DNA of 5,139 bases from assembly GCA_964549625.1 (NCBI GenBank), contig CAZJVA010000019.1, forward strand, positions 1-5,139. The letters run 5' to 3'. This DNA is from UBA12474 sp964549625. GTDB taxonomy: Bacteria; Babelota; Babeliae; Babelales; Babelaceae. This document shows positions 1 through 5,139 of this stretch, piece after piece. Position numbers and translations under genes: made by a program. Each line of letters opens with the position of its first letter. Position 1 is the stretch's first letter. The notes below the pieces were generated by a model. That model had not been told where the DNA came from, searched no databases, and saw only the letters and a list, made by a program, of their open reading frames with translations.

Positions 1-1
1 T

Positions 2-2806
2 ATTGTCGAGGATCGGGATAAGGGTTTTGTCTTTAAAAAGATGCTTTCCAAGAACCTGGAAGTATTACAGCGCTGGTTAGCGTTGTTTTATTCAATCTAT
101 GGCGATGACGGGCGTTTTGATTTTTCTAAAGCAATGGCTAAGGAAGATACGGCTGAAAAGGTGTTGAACGATTTGATGATACGATTGAAAACTGGAACTT
201 GGGGAACTAAAAAACAAGATTTTGAGCCAGGTGCCTACAATGTTCAAGAAGGGGTAATTGGCTCCAAGGCAACTTGGAGTATAGCACGGCCCGATTCCTT
301 GGAGAACCTATTTACTTTTATTCACCAAAGTCAGCTGGTACTGCTTGCTTCATTTAATCAGAAAGTAGTTGGGGATGTTTTTGCATTATCTAGTGTGCCA
401 AAGCTTTTGCAAACTATTCATATGGATTACATTGAAAAAATGCATAATAAGTTTAATTCATACCCTAGCCTTATTGGGTTTTCATTTGAGAATAGGGAAA
501 TACGTTTAAATTATAACTGGCCACAGAATAATCATAGTGCAAGTATTGAGATGGTATTTGTTCCACCTGCAGATGTTTTTTTTATTTTTTCAATGTTTGG
601 GACTGGTGCTTTAGTTGGATCAGGTAATATTGAAGATTTGCGTTGGGCCCTATTTCTACGTGCGCTTGAGATGGATTCATTGCTTGAGAAAAATTTTCCA
701 TTTAAAACAGAACTTTCCGAGCGGGGATTTTCTATTGCCTGGAGATTGGGGGAGAAAGATACTAAGCCTTTATTGAATAAAATTACCCATTGGTTGGAGG
801 ATGGGGTCGATGATTTGATTACAGCTGGTAGGAGGTTTAATTATTGGGATAAAATAAGAGCGGTCCCTTTGTCAGTATGGGCGAATTATACTTACTTTCT
901 TTCGGATGATGATTTTGAAGAAAAACTATTGGAAGCGGAATTAGTTGATTTGAAGGCTTTTGTAGAGCGTTTGTTGCATGATTCGGTTTATCTCAGAAAT
1001 TCAATTGATCAAATGTATGGCCAGGAAAGAAAAACAGCTCAGGTTGCTGTTTGGGCCTTTTCTGAATTGTTAAAGCGCGAGGGTAAAACTCTTGTTGAGA
1101 TGAAAGAGTTTTTAGATAAGATTCAGACAGGAAAGCTGTTTGATGATTATCTTGCTATTTATTACTTCCAAGCGCTTGCTGCGGTCGCAGGTAAGTTAGA
1201 AAATTTAGATGTCGTTTCTCTTGTTGAGCATTTATTAAACATTTTTGGTAACGCTAAGGATTTTAGATTAAAAACTCTATTGTCTTTGTTTAAAGATTAC
1301 CCGGTTGTTAGAGCCGATATAATCAAAGAGGTTTTGAATCGATTTGGTGCGGGAATAGACCAAATGTTATTGCCTAAGGTCTTGCATGATATTCTTCAAG
1401 AGGTAGAGACAAATCAGACTGCAGCGTTTCTTGAGGGTTTGTTGGTAGAAAAAATTAACAACGTCTTCTTTGTTAATTTAGCAGCACTTGATACACCAGA
1501 AAAACGGGCGTTGTTTTCTTCTATTTTTGATATTTTTCTGAATTCAGGAATGCCTCAATTAAAAGTATTTGTACGTTCAGCAGTGGAGCAAGCGGGACCA
1601 ACCGTTCCTAGTGATTTTATTCTGCATGCTTTGACTAAGGTATATAAGTCTAACGGTAGTGATGAAGAGCGGCAAGTTTTACAACAGCGTATGTATGCGC
1701 TTTGGAAAGATGTGTTTATCAAGAATGAGCGTCTTTTTTACAGTGATGAAATGGGAGAGGTTTTTGATGCGTTGCCAGAACAAAAAGTCGCCGAAGAAAT
1801 AAATAATACATTAAAAGCTTTTTGGGCTTGGCCAGATGAGAAGAAAATACCACACTTAAAGGAATATTTTGAACTTTTGAATATTTTAGTCGAATATTCC
1901 ATTGATTTGGATTCGAGTGAACTATTAGAAAGTGTTAACGGACAGCTTGGTTTTTTATTTGATTTACTTCGAAAACAAGACGCGGCAGTGAAGGCGCAGT
2001 TAGCTGCAGCTGTAGATCTTTTTTTTAGAGATATATTTTTACGTAACGATTTGGAAGAATTGGGCGCATTTGAGACGTACAAAAAAATGGCAGAGCATTT
2101 TTTTGTAGGGTATTTATTAGTTGGTTCTAAGAACAATTTTATCCAGGCGCTTAATGGATTTGATATTGACCTGCTGTTTCAATTTGTTCCTGTTGATGTT
2201 TTGGCCGTTACACTCGAAAAACTTGTTTCTCCTGATGATGGGTTAAAACCTAGACAAATTCTTTCGTATAAGAAGCGCGTGTCGGATTTTGTTGAAAGAT
2301 TATTGCAAGCGGGTGTTGCGCGTATCCAAGATTCTAAGGGGCACAATGAGGTGCGTTATAATCAACTGAAGAATTTTGTATCTGCTCTGCGTGATATATT
2401 AGTGCAGACCGGCACCAAAAAGTTGCAAATAGATATAGTTGATGAGAGCCGGGAGATATTTTTGGAGTTTCTTCCTGCGGAGTTTGTAGTAGGTTGGCTG
2501 GCGCAAATATTGCAGCAAGATGAGGCAGGTATCTTTAAGGAGACAGATTTTCAGGAGAGTGTTTTGTCATTAGTGACTGATTTGTTAGTGTATTTTACAA
2601 AAAGTAATGATGAAGGAAGTCAACGTGCTGTAGCAAAGGTCCTTCAGCAGTGGCTCGAACAGGTGGGGGAAGATTTAAGCTCCGATTTACTGGAAGATCT
2701 GGTTGATACGTGGTTTGGTGCCTTAAAAAAAGCTGGTGCATTTAATCAGGAAAAACATGGTGAGGTAATAACATCTTGGTTTAAGGCTATTGGAGTTGAA
2801 GGGTAA
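2..2806 (+). CDS. 3' part of a very large helical protein of unknown function (5'-truncated by window edge)
   Basis: The frame is open from base 2 to the TAA at 2804-2806, giving 934 visible residues. The first in-frame ATG is at 41, but the 13 codons before it have no stop and no Shine-Dalgarno sequence precedes it, so the true start is probably outside the window. I do not recognise the family with certainty. Counting from the Met at 41, residues 1-260 look like a mixed globular region, including a segment PDSLENLFTFIHQSQ near 84-98 and an NHSASIE segment near 164-170. Residues from about 280 to 921 are dominated by amphipathic Leu/Phe-rich helices, which suggests an alpha-solenoid. The C-terminus repeats a short helix centred on W871, W891 and W913. 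I see no signal peptide (the N-terminus is absent), membrane span or catalytic motif. The faint resemblance of residues 1-260 to the part after the dikinase core in large PEP/pyruvate-binding-domain proteins is inference. A strong hairpin follows the stop. The gene is clearly more AT-rich than the last gene in the window. Confidence 0.9.
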   Translation: MVEDRDKGFVFKKMLSKNLEVLQRWLALFYSIYGDDGRFDFSKAMAKEDTAEKVLNDLMIRLKTGTWGTKKQDFEPGAYNVQEGVIGSKATWSIARPDSLENLFTFIHQSQLVLLASFNQKVVGDVFALSSVPKLLQTIHMDYIEKMHNKFNSYPSLIGFSFENREIRLNYNWPQNNHSASIEMVFVPPADVFFIFSMFGTGALVGSGNIEDLRWALFLRALEMDSLLEKNFPFKTELSERGFSIAWRLGEKDTKPLLNKITHWLEDGVDDLITAGRRFNYWDKIRAVPLSVWANYTYFLSDDDFEEKLLEAELVDLKAFVERLLHDSVYLRNSIDQMYGQERKTAQVAVWAFSELLKREGKTLVEMKEFLDKIQTGKLFDDYLAIYYFQALAAVAGKLENLDVVSLVEHLLNIFGNAKDFRLKTLLSLFKDYPVVRADIIKEVLNRFGAGIDQMLLPKVLHDILQEVETNQTAAFLEGLLVEKINNVFFVNLAALDTPEKRALFSSIFDIFLNSGMPQLKVFVRSAVEQAGPTVPSDFILHALTKVYKSNGSDEERQVLQQRMYALWKDVFIKNERLFYSDEMGEVFDALPEQKVAEEINNTLKAFWAWPDEKKIPHLKEYFELLNILVEYSIDLDSSELLESVNGQLGFLFDLLRKQDAAVKAQLAAAVDLFFRDIFLRNDLEELGAFETYKKMAEHFFVGYLLVGSKNNFIQALNGFDIDLLFQFVPVDVLAVTLEKLVSPDDGLKPRQILSYKKRVSDFVERLLQAGVARIQDSKGHNEVRYNQLKNFVSALRDILVQTGTKKLQIDIVDESREIFLEFLPAEFVVGWLAQILQQDEAGIFKETDFQESVLSLVTDLLVYFTKSNDEGSQRAVAKVLQQWLEQVGEDLSSDLLEDLVDTWFGALKKAGAFNQEKHGEVITSWFKAIGVEG

Positions 2807-2809
2807 GAA

Positions 2810-2850
2810 AAACTTGAAAGAGGGGGCACTATACCCCCTCTTTCAAGTTT
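2810..2850 (+). terminator. 17-bp perfect hairpin after gene 1, probable (possibly bidirectional) terminator
   Basis: Four bases after the gene 1 stop, bases 2810-2826 pair perfectly with 2834-2850 around a 7-base loop (CACTATA). The stem includes a run of five G-C pairs at the loop end. On the + strand the stem is followed by only TTT (part of the stem itself) and then a mixed GGATGTTGTTCTA stretch, so the U-tract is weak. Read on the - strand, the stem is followed by a better T-rich stretch (TTTTTCTT). Position and stem strength support transcription termination or 3'-end protection of the gene 1 mRNA. The weak + strand U-tract lowers confidence in simple intrinsic termination. Confidence 0.75.
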
Positions 2851-2934
2851 GGATGTTGTTCTATTTAAATCATTTTTATTTTTTCTAAGTTGTTCGCTTT
2901 CACCGCGTTAATAACGTTTTTATTTTTGCTGTTG

Positions 2935-2954
2935 TGAGGCACTCAAAAGCCTCA
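2935..2954. repeat. Small inverted repeat TGAGGC / GCCTCA
   Basis: Bases 2935-2940 (TGAGGC) are the exact reverse complement of 2949-2954 (GCCTCA), with an 8-base A-rich loop between them. It lies about 90 bases upstream of the small exported-protein gene. It could be an operator or a weak RNA hairpin, but a 6-bp stem is short enough to occur by chance. Confidence 0.3.
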
Positions 2955-2994
2955 TAAAGTGGGGCGTGAAAATTTTTTTACTTAGCTTAAACCC

Positions 2995-3000
2995 TATAAA
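2995..3000 (+). promoter_or_regulatory. Candidate -10 element TATAAA for the downstream operon
   Basis: TATAAA matches five of six bases of the sigma-70 -10 consensus and would put the transcription start roughly 40 bases before the ATG at 3046. There is no convincing -35 element at 16-18 bases spacing, only T-rich sequence. A second TATTAT/TATAAA cluster at 3019-3027 is an alternative -10. In such AT-rich DNA these matches are weak evidence. Confidence 0.3.
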
Positions 3001-3033
3001 AAGCAAAAAACTTTCTTGTATTATAAAATAAAA

Positions 3034-3037
3034 AAGG
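3034..3037 (+). promoter_or_regulatory. Ribosome binding site AAGG deciding the ATG start at 3046
   Basis: AAGG ends 8 bases before the ATG at 3046, a normal Shine-Dalgarno spacing. The frame is also open from a TTG at 3016, but that codon is preceded by an A/C/T stretch without any purine-rich site. The ATG is therefore the better start. Confidence 0.5.
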
Positions 3038-3045
3038 TTTTTGCT

Positions 3046-3345
3046 ATGAGATATTTAGTTAGTATCGCCTGTTTAGTTGTTTTATTTCCTGGTGTTCGTT
3101 GTTTTGCTCTTGAGGGTCCTGCGGTGCAGCAGCATGAGCAGCGTATGGAAAAGTTGCGTAAGCGAATTTGGTCAGAGCCGCAGCTGCGTGCACTATTTGA
3201 AGAGCGAGAACAATTGCGCGCAAAGGTCAATGAGCTTGGATTGCGCGATACGCCAGAAGTAAGGCAAATGCAGGCGCGTATTCAGGAGATAACGAATCTG
3301 TTAAGTATGTATCTTGGGCCTCTGGCACCATGGGAAGCTATTTAA
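3046..3345 (+). CDS. Small exported coiled-coil-like protein, function unknown (99 aa)
   Basis: I do not recognise a family. From ATG 3046 the protein starts MRYLVSIACLVVLFPGVRCF, a hydrophobic Sec-type signal peptide with probable signal peptidase I cleavage after A21 (C-F-A before L-E-G). The cysteine at 9 is too close to the N-terminus to be a convincing lipobox. The mature part, about 78 residues, is dense in Glu, Arg, Gln and Leu and is predicted by eye to form two helices (about 26-64 and 70-90) split by a G-L-R-D-T-P turn, compatible with a helical hairpin or coiled coil. It ends in a short Pro/Trp-containing tail (P-L-A-P-W-E-A-I). The next gene starts 17 bases after the stop and also encodes an exported protein, so the two are probably co-transcribed and may act in the same compartment, perhaps as partner or chaperone. 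That role is inference. A longer form from TTG 3016 would add ten residues with a KIKK stretch, but it lacks a ribosome binding site. Confidence 0.78.
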   Translation: MRYLVSIACLVVLFPGVRCFALEGPAVQQHEQRMEKLRKRIWSEPQLRALFEEREQLRAKVNELGLRDTPEVRQMQARIQEITNLLSMYLGPLAPWEAI

Positions 3346-3352
3346 AGTAAGT

Positions 3353-3357
3353 GGAGG
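3353..3357 (+). promoter_or_regulatory. Strong ribosome binding site GGAGG for the dikinase-like gene
   Basis: GGAGG lies 5 bases before the ATG at 3363, inside the 17-base gap after the upstream stop. It fixes the start so that the signal peptide is included. The later in-frame ATG codons at 3378 and 3432 have no comparable site. Confidence 0.85.
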
Positions 3358-3362
3358 ATAGG

Positions 3363-5139
3363 ATGAAGTTGAATGTGGGTATGTTTTTAAGTCTGTTGTT
3401 GTTGAGTGGAGTAGGCCGTGCGGCAATTGATATGGATCAAGTTATTGCGTCTAGCGCTAAAATCAAACAGATCCAAGAGGCGGATTTAAAAGATGTCGCT
3501 GAGGTTCAGCAGTATGGCTATAAAGCAGCTAATCTACAGCTTCTTGAAGGGCTGGCTCAGACTTTTAATACATTGATGAAGCATCCGTACCAGGTTATGG
3601 TGCCCACGTTTGTGCCGATTTCCTCTCTGACGATTCAAGACTTTTTGCGGCAGCATGGCGTTGATTTGGCGGCGCTGTGGCCCCAAGTAGTACCCACAAA
3701 GGCCGCTCAAGAAACGGCATTTGCGCGGCGACAGCTGCCTGCAGGGTTTGTACAAACGCTTGAGGTAGAGATTATTTCAAAGATTCGTGCCGTATTTGAG
3801 AAGGTAAAGAGCGAGGCGGGCAATGTTTTGTCGCTACCTACTGAAAAGGCTGAATTATTAACGCAGCTGCTTACGCAGACGGCGGACAATAAGCGGCGGT
3901 TGATGGTGCGTAGCACCGGTAAAGAAGATACCATGGAGCTTGCCAATGCTGGCGGAAATGAAACAGTCGCCAATGTCGCGCCACAGATGAGTTCATTGCT
4001 TGGGGCGATTTCTGCGGTTATAGTTTCGTATTTTAGTGAAAAGTCTTTGGTACAGCGTTTGGGCGCGGGAGACAAGACTATCTTTGATTTGCCAATGACT
4101 CCGGTGTTGATCCAGGAGATGGTGGGTGAAGCTGCCGGCGGTGTGAGCAAGGATGATGCAATACCGCGGTGCGGCGTTATGTTTACCGAGGAGCCTGAGG
4201 GCGGGTTATCCCGTGAGACGAATTATCAAAAGACTTCGGGTATTGCGGTGATACAGGCGTCGTATGGACATAACGAAGGAGTAGTCAATAGTATTGTGGC
4301 GGTTGATACGTATTATACGATACCTGGTGGCCGGTGGTTTCCGGTAATTCGGCCTAAGCCATTTCGCTTGCGTCCTGATGTTAAGAGCGGGATGCTGCGC
4401 CGAGAAGATAACCCAAAAAGCCTGGTGCGCAATAGAGCGTTAACCGAAGAAGAAGTGTTGATCTTGAGCTATTTTGGTACGGCCTTAGAAAAGTTTTATG
4501 GGCGGCCGATGGACGTTGAGTTTGTGGTTGATCGACTAAATAAACGGGTAGCGATTGTGCAAGCGCGGCCCATTGTACACCCGTTAGAGCAGGCAGTTCC
4601 TTGTTATATAACCAAGCCAGATTCTGAAGCGCTGCGTGGTGAAGTGATTGGTTCGGCTGGTGGCGAAGTGCGCATCGTGAATAAGCCTGAGCGCTGTTTG
4701 GTGGCAAAGACTATTGGCGAAGCGCTTAATCGGTATCAAGCAGAAGGATTTGATCGTGCACAGGTGCGGTGTGTCTGCATTGGAGAGCATGCACCGGCAA
4801 CTTCGCACGAAGCAACAACATTTCGGAGCGAAGGCAAGCCGGTACTCTTTGTTACAAACTACCAACTGATTGAACCACTTCTACAAAAGAGTAAAGTCGT
4901 CTTAGTGGATACGCAGCGCGGTCTTTTGCAGAGCTATGCGGGGACGGCTACGTCGCGAGAGCAGTTGCTCAAGGAAAATGTTATAACCCTTGGGTGGGAT
5001 GTTTATCCGATTCCGGCAATGATGAGTGTGTTGCCGCGTTTGAAGAAGTTGATAACACAAAAAACAAGCAGTATGTGGAGTGTCGCGGTTCAACGAGCGG
5101 TATTGTTGCAGAATAAGGAGTATATAGGAAGATCGCTAG
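3363..5139 (+). CDS. Exported PPDK/PEP-synthase-like dikinase: ATP-grasp plus phosphohistidine domain (3'-truncated by window edge)
   Basis: The frame is open from ATG 3363 to the right edge, 592 codons without a stop. Residues 1-20 (MKLNVGMFLSLLLLSGVGRA) form a Sec-type signal peptide. Residues about 45-407 match the PPDK_N ATP-grasp domain throughout: YGYKAANL (51-58) matches the GGKGASL loop; VRSTGKED (182-189) matches RSSATAED; PVLIQEMV (247-254) and CGVMFT (270-275) match the VQ.MV...GVMF strands; YGHNEGVVNSIV (301-312) matches WGLGEMVVQGAV; YGRPMDVEF (379-387) and IVQARP (398-403) match YGRPMDIEW and ILQARP. By analogy with Clostridium PPDK, K54, R183, D384, E386, Q400 and R402 are the ATP/Mg ligands, and all are present. 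Residues about 415-530 resemble the swivelling PEP-utilizer domain, with H482 in ATSHEATTF as candidate phospho-carrier and a closing QRGLLQSYAG segment. Residues 545-592 were not recognised, and no PEP/pyruvate barrel is visible. The family moves the ATP beta-phosphate to histidine and then to a substrate; the substrate here is unknown. Export of such an ATP-using enzyme is unusual. It follows the small exported gene in a probable operon. Confidence 0.95.
   Translation, partial: MKLNVGMFLSLLLLSGVGRAAIDMDQVIASSAKIKQIQEADLKDVAEVQQYGYKAANLQLLEGLAQTFNTLMKHPYQVMVPTFVPISSLTIQDFLRQHGVDLAALWPQVVPTKAAQETAFARRQLPAGFVQTLEVEIISKIRAVFEKVKSEAGNVLSLPTEKAELLTQLLTQTADNKRRLMVRSTGKEDTMELANAGGNETVANVAPQMSSLLGAISAVIVSYFSEKSLVQRLGAGDKTIFDLPMTPVLIQEMVGEAAGGVSKDDAIPRCGVMFTEEPEGGLSRETNYQKTSGIAVIQASYGHNEGVVNSIVAVDTYYTIPGGRWFPVIRPKPFRLRPDVKSGMLRREDNPKSLVRNRALTEEEVLILSYFGTALEKFYGRPMDVEFVVDRLNKRVAIVQARPIVHPLEQAVPCYITKPDSEALRGEVIGSAGGEVRIVNKPERCLVAKTIGEALNRYQAEGFDRAQVRCVCIGEHAPATSHEATTFRSEGKPVLFVTNYQLIEPLLQKSKVVLVDTQRGLLQSYAGTATSREQLLKENVITLGWDVYPIPAMMSVLPRLKKLITQKTSSMWSVAVQRAVLLQNKEYIGRSL

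Larger units (their letters stand above)
2851..3045. other. AT-rich intergenic region upstream of the exported-protein operon
   Basis: No open frame with a ribosome binding site is visible here. The stretch is rich in A and T runs (for example seven T at 2973-2979). It contains an odd-centred palindrome CGTTA-A-TAACG at 2906-2916, a small hairpin at 2935-2954, and the promoter-like hexamer at 2995-3000. It most likely holds the control region for the two downstream genes. No tRNA-like or other recognisable RNA structure was seen. Confidence 0.6.

Noticed and set aside
576..590. Poly-T tracts in gene 1 (eight T, A, six T at 576-590; eight T at 2019-2026) as possible phase-variation sites
   Set aside because: The frame stays open through both, eight-base runs are expected in AT-rich coding DNA, and nothing else points to slippage.
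1738..2136. Open frame of 132 codons on the - strand inside gene 1
   Set aside because: It is a Ser/Lys/Phe-rich translation with no ribosome binding site, lies wholly within the long + strand frame, and looks like a complementary-strand shadow of Leu/Glu-rich helical codons.
2906..2916. Palindrome CGTTA-A-TAACG as an operator
   Set aside because: The arms are only 5 bp with a one-base centre, in AT-rich DNA. There is no second copy or promoter alignment to support it.
3016..3045. TTG start at 3016 for the small exported protein, adding ten residues
   Set aside because: No Shine-Dalgarno sequence precedes it, while AAGG precedes the ATG at 3046 at good spacing.
3021..3262. Two other short frames overlapping the small exported gene (one on each strand)
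   Set aside because: Neither has a ribosome binding site or plausible protein composition, and the overlapping + frame with signal peptide and helical body explains the region better.
3534..5093. Several overlapping - strand open frames of 63-147 codons opposite the dikinase-like gene
   Set aside because: The + strand frame carries clear ATP-grasp motifs throughout this stretch. The - strand frames are short, break repeatedly and show low-complexity Cys/His/Arg/Ser translations.
1..5139. CRISPR array, tRNA, rRNA or insertion-sequence ends
   Set aside because: No regularly spaced repeats, no cloverleaf-like or rRNA-like sequence, and no transposase motif or paired terminal inverted repeats with target duplications were seen on reading.

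Overview
This window is a bacterial segment with every supported gene on the + strand. Two of its three proteins begin with Sec-type signal peptides, which suggests a Gram-negative cell that exports them. Base composition is AT-rich on the left (about 30% GC in 60-base samples of the first gene) and richer on the right (50-57% in samples of the last gene). No marker gene is present, so taxonomy stays open. Very large helical proteins beside exported dikinase-like enzymes would suit a host-associated lineage such as Candidatus Dependentiae, but that is a guess from general knowledge and the sequence does not prove it.

Layout: (1) Bases 2-2806 hold the 3' part of a very large gene whose frame is still open at the left edge. 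The visible 934 residues are mostly alpha-helical, with no recognised catalytic motif. (2) Bases 2807-3045 are intergenic. They contain a 17-bp perfect hairpin immediately after the stop, a smaller hairpin, and a weak promoter-like stretch. (3) Bases 3046-3345 encode a 99-residue exported, charged, coiled-coil-like protein of unknown function. (4) Just 17 bases later, behind a strong GGAGG ribosome binding site, a gene starts at 3363 and runs off the right edge. Its 592 visible residues comprise a signal peptide, a complete PPDK/PEP-synthase-type ATP-grasp domain, and a phosphohistidine swivel domain.

The last gene is the most informative one. It retains the ATP-site residues of pyruvate phosphate dikinase (K54, R183, D384, E386, Q400, R402 by hand alignment) and a candidate phospho-carrier histidine (H482). 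However, it carries an export signal and an altered histidine loop. Genes 2 and 3 look like one operon, separated from gene 1 by the hairpin. Parts of gene 1 faintly resemble the region that follows the dikinase core in large PEP/pyruvate-binding-domain proteins, so genes 1 and 3 may be tandem paralogs. That cannot be settled here, because only the C-terminal end of one and the N-terminal end of the other are visible.
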